From an uncultured Marinifilum sp. (GTDB lineage: Bacteria; Bacteroidota; Bacteroidia; Bacteroidales; Marinifilaceae), in assembly GCF_963677195.1 (NCBI RefSeq), contig NZ_OY781918.1, positions 248,001 to 312,000 on the forward strand: a DNA stretch of 64,000 bases, written 5' to 3'. The notes beneath the pieces were generated by a model. It searched no databases. It was not told where the DNA came from and saw only the letters and a program-made list of their open reading frames with translations. The translations under genes and the position numbers were made by a program. Below are positions 36,533 to 44,938 of this stretch, piece after piece (positions within the stretch are counted from its first letter, which is position 1; the number at the start of each line of letters is the position of its first letter).

Positions 36533-37867
36533 ATGGAAGCAAAGATTAATGAATTCATGGATGGCCTTAAGGCCAAGACTCCGGGTGAAGCAGAATTCCA
36601 TCAGGCAGTACAAGAAGTAGTAGAAACAATTTGGGAAACGTATGATGCAAATCCTAAGTACAAAGCTGCTAAAATTCTTGATAAAATGTGTGAACCAGAA
36701 CGTACAATTATGTTCCGAGTTCCATGGATCAATGATAACGGTGAGGTTGAAATCAACCGTGGATACCGCGTTGAATTCAACAGTGCTATCGGACCATACA
36801 AAGGTGGACTACGTTTTCACCCTTCGGTAACATTAAGTGCATTAAAATTTTTAGGCTTTGAGCAAACGTTCAAAAACTCTTTAACTACTCTACCAATGGG
36901 TGGTGGTAAAGGAGGTTCCGACTTTAATGCAAAAGGAAGATCTGATAATGAAATTATGCGTTTTTGCCAAAGCTTTATGACTGAGCTTTGCAAACACATA
37001 GGCCCTAACACCGATGTTCCTGCTGGAGATATAGGAGTAGGTGGTCGTGAAATTGGATACCTTTTTGGACAATACAAAAGAATCCGCAACGAATTTACTG
37101 GTGTACTAACTGGTAAAGGACTTGAGTTTGGTGGTTCATTAATTCGTCCTGAAGCTACTGGTTTTGGTTCTGTTTATTTCGCTCAACACATGTTAGCCGA
37201 ACTTAACGAAACTCTAAAAGATAAGACTGTTGCTCTTTCTGGTTTCGGTAATGTAACCTGGGGTGCTGCTCTTAAATTAGTAGAACTAGGTGCTAAAGTT
37301 GTTACAGTTTCTGGTCCTGACGGATACATTTACGACAAAGAAGGTTTAAATGCTGAAAAGATCGATTACTTATTGGATCTTCGTGCTTCAAACAATGATG
37401 TTGTCGCTCCTTATGCAGAAAAATTCGGTGCAGAATTCTTCGCAGGCAAAAAACCTTGGGAATGTAAAGTTGATATCGCTTTCCCATGTGCCATTCAAAA
37501 TGAGCTTAACCTTGAAGATGCTAAGCAATTAGTTGAAAATGGATGTAAATTTGTTGTAGAAACTTCAAATATGGGTTGTACTGCCGAAGCTTGCACTTAT
37601 TTAATCGAACATGCTTCATTTGCTCCTGGTAAAGCTGCTAATGCTGGTGGTGTTGCAGTATCAGGCTTGGAAATGTCTCAAAACTCAATGCGCTACAACT
37701 GGTCGGCCGAAGAGGTTGATGAGAAATTGGGTCGTATCATGAAAGATATTCACCATACATGTGTACGTTTTGGTAAAGAAAACGGAAAAATCAACTACGT
37801 AAAAGGTGCGAATGTTGGTGGATTTGTTAAAGTTGCCGAAGCTATGCTAGCTCAAGGTTGCGTATAA
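36533..37867 (+). CDS. gdhA: Glutamate dehydrogenase, hexameric NADP type
   Basis: I use the ATG at 36533 rather than the TTG two codons earlier. The 444-residue enzyme has K-G-G-L-R-F-H-P, the catalytic lysine region P-M-G-G-G-K-G-G-S-D, and the Rossmann glycine loop S-G-F-G-N-V-T-W-G. The length and the K-G-G-L-R form match the hexameric enzymes that usually assimilate ammonium with NADPH. Coenzyme choice is a family inference. It could help recapture ammonia freed by lysine fermentation. Confidence 0.93.
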   Translation: MEAKINEFMDGLKAKTPGEAEFHQAVQEVVETIWETYDANPKYKAAKILDKMCEPERTIMFRVPWINDNGEVEINRGYRVEFNSAIGPYKGGLRFHPSVTLSALKFLGFEQTFKNSLTTLPMGGGKGGSDFNAKGRSDNEIMRFCQSFMTELCKHIGPNTDVPAGDIGVGGREIGYLFGQYKRIRNEFTGVLTGKGLEFGGSLIRPEATGFGSVYFAQHMLAELNETLKDKTVALSGFGNVTWGAALKLVELGAKVVTVSGPDGYIYDKEGLNAEKIDYLLDLRASNNDVVAPYAEKFGAEFFAGKKPWECKVDIAFPCAIQNELNLEDAKQLVENGCKFVVETSNMGCTAEACTYLIEHASFAPGKAANAGGVAVSGLEMSQNSMRYNWSAEEVDEKLGRIMKDIHHTCVRFGKENGKINYVKGANVGGFVKVAEAMLAQGCV

Positions 37868-37890
37868 GAAATAATATCACGCCTAAATAT

Positions 37891-37919
37891 AAAAAAGCCG
37901 GCAATGCCGGCTTTTTTTT
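37891..37919 (+). terminator. Rho-independent terminator of gdhA
   Basis: AAAAAGCCGGC and GCCGGCTTTTT pair over a 3-nt AAT loop with eight Ts: a very strong terminator. Confidence 0.92.
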
Positions 37920-37948
37920 GTCAATCCTTTTTCCTTTCTCTAAGTTTG
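37918..37948 (+). promoter_or_regulatory. Promoter TTG-N20-TAAGTTTG of tatD
   Basis: The -33 TTG (37918-37920) begins in the last T of the gdhA terminator. The -7 TAAGTTTG lies at 37941-37948, 20 bp before the tatD ATG. Confidence 0.65.
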
Positions 37949-37968
37949 TGATTCAAAATTAAAGTAGC

Positions 37969-38736
37969 ATGAAACTTATCGATACACATTCACATATTTA
38001 CGCTAAGGAATTTACTGATGATATTAATGAGGTCGTAAAAAGATCACAAAAAGCAGGTATAGAAAAAATTCTATTGCCAAACATCGATTCCGAATCAATA
38101 TCAGCAATGCATAAATTAGCATCTTCTTATCCAGACTACTGTATTCCAATGATGGGCTTACACCCAAGTTCTGTTAAAGAGAACTATAAAGAGGAACTTT
38201 CGATATGCAAAAAATGGCTTAAAGCAGAAAAGTATTGTGCCATTGGTGAAATTGGCATAGATTTATACTGGGATAAAACATACATTAAAGAACAACAGGA
38301 AGCATTCGAAACGCAAATTAACTGGGCTTTAGAATGTAACTTACCAATTGTGATTCATGCCAGAGAATCTTTTAAAGAGATATTTGAAATACTTGAAAAA
38401 TATCGAAACACTAATCTAAAAGGTGTTTTCCACAGTTTTACAGGTAATCTGCAAGAAGCAAAAAAAGCAATTGAACTTGGTTTTTTATTAGGAATAAACG
38501 GCATTGTAACATTTAAAAACTCGGGTTTAGATAAAACAGTAAGTCAAATTTCTTTAGATAAACTATTACTGGAAACCGATGCCCCTTATTTGGCACCCGT
38601 TCCAAAAAGAGGAAAAAGGAACGAAAGTTCATTCGTTCTGCACACAGCAAACAAAATTGCAGACATATTTCAAATTGATTTATCTGAAGTAGCTGCAATA
38701 ACAGGTAGAAATGCAGAAAAACTATTCAAACTGTAA
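37969..38736 (+). CDS. tatD: TatD-family metal-dependent hydrolase
   Basis: The 255-residue TIM-barrel protein has the metal motif D-T-H-S-H at the N-terminus, G-E-I-G-I-D-L-Y-W, a mid-protein H-A-R-E-S, F-H-S-F-T-G and the final E-T-D-A-P-Y-L. These are TatD DNase motifs. Members act as 3'-5' exonucleases or D-aminoacyl-tRNA deacylases. The asparaginase gene follows after 11 bp. Confidence 0.9.
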   Translation: MKLIDTHSHIYAKEFTDDINEVVKRSQKAGIEKILLPNIDSESISAMHKLASSYPDYCIPMMGLHPSSVKENYKEELSICKKWLKAEKYCAIGEIGIDLYWDKTYIKEQQEAFETQINWALECNLPIVIHARESFKEIFEILEKYRNTNLKGVFHSFTGNLQEAKKAIELGFLLGINGIVTFKNSGLDKTVSQISLDKLLLETDAPYLAPVPKRGKRNESSFVLHTANKIADIFQIDLSEVAAITGRNAEKLFKL

Positions 38737-38747
38737 CTCTCACTAAA

Positions 38748-39782
38748 ATGACAACTCATAAAACATCAATTCTATTAATATATACTGGTGGAACCATTGG
38801 AATGGTAAACGATCCTGCAACTGGCTCGCTAATACCTTTTGATTTTGATCATATAATTAAACAGGTTCCTGAATTAGGAGAATTTGGATACGAATTAAAT
38901 TCAATTGCCTTTGCTCCTCTTATCGACTCATCGAACTTAAATCCTTCTGTTTGGATAAAAATTGCAGAACTCATAAAAGAAAATTACGAGAAATATGATG
39001 GTTTTGTAGTATTACATGGAACAGATACAATGTCATTTTCGGCATCGGCATTAAGTTTTATGCTTGATAACCTACAAAAACCAGTTGTTTTTACAGGATC
39101 GCAATTACCTATTGGAACTTTAAGAACAGATGGAAAAGAAAACTTAATTACTGCAATTGAGATAGCTGCAGCATATAAAAATGGACAGGCAATGGTTCCC
39201 GAAGTATGCATAGTATTCGAAAACCAATTGCTAAGAGGTAACAGAACAACAAAACACAATGCAGAGCACTTTAACGCGTTCTATTCCTATAATTATCCTG
39301 ATCTTGCAAAAATAGGTATCAATATCAATTACAATTATTCCGCAATACATTATCCAAGTCAAACACGCAAACTTGAAATTTCAACACAAATTGATACCAA
39401 TATTGCCATTTTAAAAATATTTCCAGGAATAACTAAACAAGTGGTAAATTCTATTTTAAATACTCCAGACTTAAAAGGAGTAGTAATGGAAAGTTATGGT
39501 GCCGGCAATGCACCAACCGATAAATGGTTTATCGATTCAATAAAAAAAGCTATTAGTAAAGGAATAATTATATACAACATTACTCAGTGTGCAGCCGGTA
39601 GCGTAGAAATGGGCCTCTATGAAACAAGTATAGAACTACTTAGAGCTGGAGTTATAAGCGGACGAGATATTACAACCGAAGCTGCAATAACCAAACTAAT
39701 GTTTATACTCGGGAAACAGTTGAATAATGAACAAATCAAATTGCTTTTAAATAGATCCCTAAAGGGAGAATTAAGCCAATAG
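38748..39782 (+). CDS. ansA: L-asparaginase, type I
   Basis: The 344-residue protein has the N-terminal catalytic loop Y-T-G-G-T-I-G-M and the second threonine motif L-H-G-T-D-T-M. A conserved lysine region lies further on. The lack of a signal peptide indicates the cytoplasmic type I enzyme, which hydrolyses asparagine to aspartate and ammonia. It probably forms an operon with tatD. Confidence 0.92.
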   Translation: MTTHKTSILLIYTGGTIGMVNDPATGSLIPFDFDHIIKQVPELGEFGYELNSIAFAPLIDSSNLNPSVWIKIAELIKENYEKYDGFVVLHGTDTMSFSASALSFMLDNLQKPVVFTGSQLPIGTLRTDGKENLITAIEIAAAYKNGQAMVPEVCIVFENQLLRGNRTTKHNAEHFNAFYSYNYPDLAKIGININYNYSAIHYPSQTRKLEISTQIDTNIAILKIFPGITKQVVNSILNTPDLKGVVMESYGAGNAPTDKWFIDSIKKAISKGIIIYNITQCAAGSVEMGLYETSIELLRAGVISGRDITTEAAITKLMFILGKQLNNEQIKLLLNRSLKGELSQ

Positions 39783-39909
39783 AATATTTGTTTTTCACAT
39801 TTTTTTTGTAATTTGGTGCACTGTTTAGAAAGCTCTATATTACATAAAACCTATTTGTAAGGAACTCGAAAGGCCGATATAAAAAGACTTTTTAAATAAT
39901 AATGAACAG

Positions 39910-39956
39910 ACAACTAAGAAATTAGTTGTTTATAAGCTCGCAATCGTTTAATTTTG
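39910..39956 (+). promoter_or_regulatory. Promoter of the ExbB/ExbD block with overlapping hairpin
   Basis: TTG (39926-39928), a 20-bp spacer and TAATTTTG (39949-39956) form a good promoter 41 bp before the ATG. ACAACTAA and TTAGTTGT (39910-39929) form an 8-bp inverted repeat with a GAAA centre that covers the -33 box. Confidence 0.6.
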
Positions 39957-39997
39957 TAAAAAAATAATTTCGTTAATTAAAATTTGAAAAACAGACT

Positions 39998-40804
39998 ATG
40001 AAAAAGTTATTTGCATTTATAGCAGTTATTGGGATGCTAACTTTAGGAGCATCATCTTATGCAGTTGCTCAGGATGAGACTACGGCTGATACTACTCAAG
40101 TTGCTGAAGAAGCTACTCAAGAAGTTGAAGAAGCTGCTCCAGTAATGGAAGAAGAAGTTGTTGAAAGTACTTCATTCCATAAAGTTGTTAAAAAGCAGTT
40201 CATCCAGGGTGGTGCTATGTTTATGAGCTTTGTATTATTAGCTCTTATCTTAGGTTTAGCTCTTTCTATTGAAAGAATCATTTACCTTAACATGTCAACA
40301 ACTAACACTAAAAAGTTATTTGCAAATCTTGAAGATGCATTGAACAACGGTGGTGTTGAAGCAGCTAAAGAAGTTTGTAGAAACACTCGCGGTCCTATCG
40401 CAAGTATTTTCTATCAAGGTCTTGACCGTGTTGATGAAGGAATCGAAGTTGTAGAAAAATCAGTTGTTTCTTACGGATCTGTTCAAATGGGTCTTTTAGA
40501 AAAAGGTCTTTCTTGGATTTCTTTGATGATTGGTTTGGCTCCTATGTTAGGATTTATGGGTACTGTAATTGGTATGATTGGGGCATTTGACTCTATTCAG
40601 TCTATGGGTACTATTTCTCCAGCAGCTGTAGCAGGTGGTATTAAAGTAGCATTGATTACGACTGTATCTGGTTTGATCGTTGCAATGATCCTACAGGTAT
40701 TCTTTAACTATTGTACTGCTAAAATCGATAGCATTGTAAACAACATGGAAGACGCATCAATTACTCTTCTTGATATCCTTGTAAAACACAACTTGAAAAA
40801 ATAA
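39998..40804 (+). CDS. exbB: MotA/TolQ/ExbB proton-channel protein
   Basis: The 268-residue protein has an N-terminal hydrophobic segment, an acidic A/E-rich stretch (about residues 25-55), then three membrane spans with the family signature G-L-A-P-M-L-G-F-M-G-T-V-I-G-M. With ExbD-type partners it uses the proton gradient to energise TonB-dependent outer-membrane transport. Bacteroidota often have this exact gene block. A TonB gene is not in the window. Confidence 0.9.
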   Translation: MKKLFAFIAVIGMLTLGASSYAVAQDETTADTTQVAEEATQEVEEAAPVMEEEVVESTSFHKVVKKQFIQGGAMFMSFVLLALILGLALSIERIIYLNMSTTNTKKLFANLEDALNNGGVEAAKEVCRNTRGPIASIFYQGLDRVDEGIEVVEKSVVSYGSVQMGLLEKGLSWISLMIGLAPMLGFMGTVIGMIGAFDSIQSMGTISPAAVAGGIKVALITTVSGLIVAMILQVFFNYCTAKIDSIVNNMEDASITLLDILVKHNLKK

Positions 40805-40813
40805 TTGAAGACT

Positions 40814-41263
40814 ATGTCAAATACATTGAGTAAATATTTAAATATTCTTACCTATGTAATGATTGGTCTTACAGCTGTTTTTGTGATCATGTTTTACTTA
40901 GGTGGAGAAGTTCCAAACCAAGCATACCCAACACCTGTTTATTCTGATCTTTTGATCAGTTGGGCGTCGATCTTATTTTTCGCAACAGCTGCATTATCAA
41001 TCATTTTTCCAATTATCCAATTGGTTGTTAACCCTAAAGGTGCAATTAAAGGTTTAATGGGATTGGTAGGACTTGGATTAATTATCCTTGTATCATACAG
41101 TATGTCTGATGCAACATTGTTAGACTTACCTGGATACACAGGACCTGACAATAACCCTGCTTCTCTACAGTTTGCTGATACTGTATTGTACACCATGTAC
41201 ATTTTAGGTGTTGGTACAATTGTAGCAATTGTAGGTAGTGAGATTATTAGAAGATTACGTTAA
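40814..41263 (+). CDS. Four-span membrane protein of the ExbB/ExbD block
   Basis: The preferred start is the ATG at 40814, because the frame upstream opens only with TTG. The 149-residue protein has about four hydrophobic spans. It sits between exbB and the first exbD gene with 9-bp spacing, so it is co-transcribed. Its role is unknown; co-location with the proton-channel genes suggests an accessory subunit. Confidence 0.7.
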   Translation: MSNTLSKYLNILTYVMIGLTAVFVIMFYLGGEVPNQAYPTPVYSDLLISWASILFFATAALSIIFPIIQLVVNPKGAIKGLMGLVGLGLIILVSYSMSDATLLDLPGYTGPDNNPASLQFADTVLYTMYILGVGTIVAIVGSEIIRRLR

Positions 41264-41307
41264 GAATATGATCCGGATTTAAGGATTCGGATCGCAATAC
41301 AATTATT

Positions 41308-41889
41308 ATGGCAAGACAAAAAACACCAGAGATTAACTCTAGTTCGATGGCCGATATTGCATTCTTGTTGTTAATTTTCTTCTTGGTTTCGACTACTATG
41401 GATGTGGATACAGGTATCTACAAAAAGTTACCTCCTATTCCAGAAGACCAAACAGTTGATGACGACATTAAAGTTAAAAAACGTAATGTTTTAGCTATAT
41501 TGGTAAATCGTAACGACGAGTTATTGGTAAATGGTGAATTACTTGATATTTCACAATTGCGTGAAAAAACCAAAGAATTTATCTTGAACCCTACAAATGA
41601 TGAAAATCTTCCTGAGAAAAACATAAAGACTGTCCCATTTTTTGGTGATGTTCCAGTTTCTAAAGGATTAGTTTCATTACAGAATGACCGTGGTACGAGT
41701 TACGAGATGTATATTAGAGTTCAAGATGAACTTGCAATTGCAGCTCGTGAATTAAAAGACCAAAAAGCAATGCAAAAGTGGAACAAAAAATTTAATGAGC
41801 TTGATGAAGATCAACAAGCAGCAGTTAGAAAGTATGTTCCAATGGCAATTTCTGAAGCAGAACCTAAAAATACGGGAGGGAAAAGATAA
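41308..41889 (+). CDS. exbD: ExbD/TolR-family protein (first copy)
   Basis: The 193-residue protein begins with the cytoplasmic stub and one membrane span (S-S-M-A-D-I-A-F-L-L-L-I-F-F-L-V-S-T-T). The aspartate in M-A-D-I is the conserved proton-path residue. A periplasmic domain follows, longer than in E. coli ExbD. Its stop codon shares a base with the next start (TAATG). Confidence 0.9.
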   Translation: MARQKTPEINSSSMADIAFLLLIFFLVSTTMDVDTGIYKKLPPIPEDQTVDDDIKVKKRNVLAILVNRNDELLVNGELLDISQLREKTKEFILNPTNDENLPEKNIKTVPFFGDVPVSKGLVSLQNDRGTSYEMYIRVQDELAIAARELKDQKAMQKWNKKFNELDEDQQAAVRKYVPMAISEAEPKNTGGKR

Positions 41890-42362
41890 TGTCAAAATTT
41901 AAAAAAGGCGGAAAAAAAGAACTTCCTGCAATTTCAACAGCATCTCTTCCTGATATCGTGTTTATGCTTTTATTCTTCTTCATGGTTAGTACAACTATGC
42001 GTGATGTTGAATTAAGTGTAACTTACGTGCAGCCTACTGCTAAGGAATTAGTAAAGCTAGAGAAAAAGGATTTGGTGAGTAACATCCATGTTGGTGTTCC
42101 ATTACCAAAATACCAAAAAACTTTTGGTACAGAACCAAGAATCCAGCTTAACGATCAGTTCGCAACTGTTGACGATATTCAGGCTTTTATTGCTTCTGAA
42201 AGAGAATCAAGAAAAGAAGAACAACGTAACAAGTTGACAACATCTCTAAAAGTTGACAGATATACTAAAATGGGTATCATTGTTGACATTAAACAAGAAC
42301 TAAGAAAAGCAAGTGCTTTAAAACTAAACTATTCAGCTTTACAAGCAGCCGAAGAAAGATAA
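41889..42362 (+). CDS. exbD: ExbD/TolR-family protein (second copy)
   Basis: The 157-residue protein has the same layout: a lysine-rich stub, the span S-L-P-D-I-V-F-M-L-L-F-F-F-M-V-S-T-T with its aspartate, then a periplasmic domain. The two ExbD copies are diverged from one another outside the span and probably form a heteromeric complex with the ExbB channel. Confidence 0.9.
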   Translation: MSKFKKGGKKELPAISTASLPDIVFMLLFFFMVSTTMRDVELSVTYVQPTAKELVKLEKKDLVSNIHVGVPLPKYQKTFGTEPRIQLNDQFATVDDIQAFIASERESRKEEQRNKLTTSLKVDRYTKMGIIVDIKQELRKASALKLNYSALQAAEER

Positions 42363-42389
42363 AACTTTCAAGCTTTTTTTAAGATATAA

Positions 42390-42416
42390 AGGAGTCCAAT
42401 TAGGACTCCTTTTTTT
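42390..42416 (+). terminator. Rho-independent terminator of the ExbB/ExbD block
   Basis: AGGAGTCC and GGACTCCT pair over a 5-nt loop followed by seven Ts. Confidence 0.9.
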
Positions 42417-42465
42417 ATACTCCCCTTTTTAAGTTCCCCCCAAAAAAAAAGAAGAAACGTGCCTA

Positions 42466-42600
42466 CCGTTTACACATTATATTCCGTTTACACATCTAAA
42501 TCATTACAATAAGGATAAAATAGAAGAATAAAGCTCTCCAAAATTTCTTCATATTTAGTGTAAGGATCTTATTACAAAACAGACTAAATCATTACAATAA
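42466..42600. repeat. Two pairs of short direct repeats
   Basis: CCGTTTACACAT occurs at 42466-42477 and 42484-42495 (18-bp period). CTAAATCATTACAATAA occurs at 42496-42512 and 42584-42600 (88-bp period). Both pairs lie in the leader region of the sugar-catabolism operon. Confidence 0.7.
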
Positions 42601-42666
42601 TGGTTACCCTAAAAAATCAAACTGTAAATTCTATTACTAGAGAATTTCCTCTGATTAATTAAACGG

Positions 42667-42696
42667 GGTAATATAATGTAAATGCAAGGTAAATTA
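42667..42696 (+). promoter_or_regulatory. Locus operator, copy 1 (sugar-catabolism operon)
   Basis: GGTAATATAATG-N9-GGTAAATTA: a direct repeat with half-sites 21 bp apart. The -7-like box TTTCTTTG at 42724-42731 starts 36 bp after the second half-site, and a TTG lies at 42705. It matches three other copies in this locus. Confidence 0.75.
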
Positions 42697-42753
42697 CAAG
42701 AATCTTGCACGCACACGATTCCTTTTCTTTGTATAAAATAAATAGATTATATT

Positions 42754-43764
42754 ATGGAATTTGTATTTATACCCTTCGTCTTAGTATTAATTGCAAGTAT
42801 TTTTCAAGGCTCATTTGGACTTGGAATGAAATTTATGGCACCTCTTAAATGGGAAGCCTGGTGGTTAGTTCACGCTACAATTGCAATGTTATTATTTCCA
42901 TTAGCCTGGGCATTGTTCGTTATTCCCGATTTATTTGGGGTAATTTCACAAGCACCAACACAAGCAATTATTATTGGAATGTTATTTGGTTTCTTATGGG
43001 GAATTGGAGGAATCATGTTTGGAAAAAGCATTCCTTACATAGGAATATCCTTAACCTATGGCATTGTTATGGGTGTATGCTCGGCTGTAGGTAGTCTTAT
43101 TCCCTTCTTTCAACTCGATAATGTAACAGATCTTACAGCCTTCCCTTATGTTATTTCTGGCGTAGCAATAATGTTAATTGGTGTTGCCATAACTGCGTAT
43201 GCTGGCATTAAAAGAGACAAACAAACTCAATCTGAAAACAGCACAAAAATTAACCTTAAAGCCGGACTAACAATTGCAATTATCAGTGGAATACTATCAG
43301 CATTATTAAATGTTGGCTTTGTTAATGCTCAAGCAGTTGGAAAAGCAGCAGAAGCTTCAGGAGCAATTCCAAGAAACAGTAGTTTGGCTATTTGGGTAGT
43401 AGTTTTAATGGGAGCCTATATTATGAATGCAGGCTATGCAATTACCCTTCTTTTTAAAAATAAAACCTGGAATTCATTTTCTGTTCCAAAATCTGGCAAA
43501 GCATACGCATGGTCTATTGCCGCAGGATTATTATGGTTTGGTGCATTAGGCGTATACGGACAAGGAGCAACACTAATGGGAAAAATGGGACCTGTAATTG
43601 GGTGGCCTATTCTATTGGGAGTTTCTCTTATTGTTAGTAATATTTGGGCATATAGCAATAAAGAATGGAAAGGTGCTAAACAAGCTTTTTCATATCTATT
43701 ATTAGGACTGTTTGTGCTAATAATAGCAACAATTATATTAGGTTATTCCAATGCTTTAAATTAA
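42754..43764 (+). CDS. RhaT-type sugar permease (DMT superfamily)
   Basis: The 336-residue protein has about ten membrane spans. It resembles the L-rhamnose-proton symporter family, with the glycine-rich N-terminal start and paired repeats. In this operon it precedes four sugar-acid catabolic genes, so it more likely imports the monosaccharide degraded here (inferred 3,6-anhydro-galactose or galactose) than rhamnose; no rhamnose isomerase, kinase or aldolase is present. It is the first gene after locus operator copy 1. Confidence 0.8.
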   Translation: MEFVFIPFVLVLIASIFQGSFGLGMKFMAPLKWEAWWLVHATIAMLLFPLAWALFVIPDLFGVISQAPTQAIIIGMLFGFLWGIGGIMFGKSIPYIGISLTYGIVMGVCSAVGSLIPFFQLDNVTDLTAFPYVISGVAIMLIGVAITAYAGIKRDKQTQSENSTKINLKAGLTIAIISGILSALLNVGFVNAQAVGKAAEASGAIPRNSSLAIWVVVLMGAYIMNAGYAITLLFKNKTWNSFSVPKSGKAYAWSIAAGLLWFGALGVYGQGATLMGKMGPVIGWPILLGVSLIVSNIWAYSNKEWKGAKQAFSYLLLGLFVLIIATIILGYSNALN

Positions 43765-43799
43765 AAAAAATCAATCAACAATATTGATACCATATAGTT

Positions 43800-44933
43800 A
43801 TGAAGATTAAATCAATTGAGAGTTACATTCTTTCAGACAAATTAAAAGAAAGCTTTTATTTTTCACAATGGGAATATTCAGAAAGACGAATTTGCATTGT
43901 AAAAATTACAAGTGATACTGGTCATGTTGGTTGGGGCGAAGGTTATGGTCCTGCAGGTGTTATAAAAGCTGGCATAGAAAACCTTACTCCATTTTTGTTG
44001 AATCAAAATCCACTTGAAACAGAAACAATATGGAGTATTATGTATCGCCGCACCTTAGATTATGCAAGAAGAGGTGTTCTTGTGGCTGCCATGAGTGCAA
44101 TTGACGTAGCCCTTTGGGATTTAAAAGGAAAAATATTGCAACAACCCGTTCATTTACTACTAGGTGGCAAAAAACGTGATTATATTATCCCATACGCAAC
44201 AGGACTTTACTTTACCAAGTGCGACAATCTATGTGAAAAACTAATAGATGAAGCCAAAGAGTATGTAAAACTCGGATACAAGGCTATGAAAATGAAAGTT
44301 GGTCTAAGTATAGAAGAAGATATTCATCTTGTAAAAAGCATACGTAAAGCAATTGGTCCTGATGTAAAGTTAATGATTGATGCAAACCACGCTTATAATT
44401 TAAGAGAAGCTATACAGCTATGTAAAGCAGTTGAGAAATATGATATCGGATGGTTTGAAGAACCTATTTCTCCGGAATACTATGGTCAATACGCCGAATT
44501 AAGAGAAAAAACAAACATACCCATCTCAGGTGGAGAATGCGAATATCTTCGCTTTGGTTTTCAAACCCTCTTACAATCAAAGTGCGTAGACATAGTACAA
44601 CCCGACATTTGTGCAAGTGGAGGACTTACCGAAGCAAAAAGAATAGCAGCACTGGCTTCTACTTATGGAGTCGAATTAGTTCCTCACACTTGGGGTACAG
44701 GTATTGCAATATCGGCAGCTTTACATTTTGTAGCTAATCTAGATGTTCTTCCAGGTCGTTTAAGAACACCACAATGCTTTATCGAATATGATCGAACAGA
44801 AAATGGCTTACGTGAGGAATTAACTTCTACAAAAATGATAGCCGAGAAAGGTAAAATATTCATTTCGGACGATCCTGGTCTTGGATTTGAATTTAATGAA
44901 GATGCATTACACAAATACGCCTTAAAAGAATAA
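43800..44933 (+). CDS. Enolase-superfamily enzyme, probable 3,6-anhydro-galactonate cycloisomerase
   Basis: The 377-residue protein belongs to the mandelate racemase subgroup. It has K164-M-K166 on the second strand, metal ligands D194 (I-D-A-N), E220 (W-F-E-E-P) and E246 (G-G-E), and a late H296 in P-H-T-W-G. These are all the residues needed for proton abstraction next to a carboxylate. The same subgroup includes sugar-acid dehydratases and the anhydro-galactonate cycloisomerase. The neighbours (aldehyde dehydrogenase, PfkB kinase, KDPG-type aldolase, GH2, sulfatases) favour the cycloisomerase, giving 2-keto-3-deoxy-galactonate. D-galactonate dehydratase is the main alternative. Confidence 0.75.
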   Translation: MKIKSIESYILSDKLKESFYFSQWEYSERRICIVKITSDTGHVGWGEGYGPAGVIKAGIENLTPFLLNQNPLETETIWSIMYRRTLDYARRGVLVAAMSAIDVALWDLKGKILQQPVHLLLGGKKRDYIIPYATGLYFTKCDNLCEKLIDEAKEYVKLGYKAMKMKVGLSIEEDIHLVKSIRKAIGPDVKLMIDANHAYNLREAIQLCKAVEKYDIGWFEEPISPEYYGQYAELREKTNIPISGGECEYLRFGFQTLLQSKCVDIVQPDICASGGLTEAKRIAALASTYGVELVPHTWGTGIAISAALHFVANLDVLPGRLRTPQCFIEYDRTENGLREELTSTKMIAEKGKIFISDDPGLGFEFNEDALHKYALKE

Positions 44934-44938
44934 TAATT

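Larger units (their letters stand above)
42363..42753. other. Intergenic region before the polysaccharide locus
   Basis: The 391-bp gap holds the ExbD terminator, two pairs of short direct repeats (42466-42495 and 42496-42600), and the locus operator with its promoter (42667-42731). No RNA gene was recognised. Confidence 0.6.
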
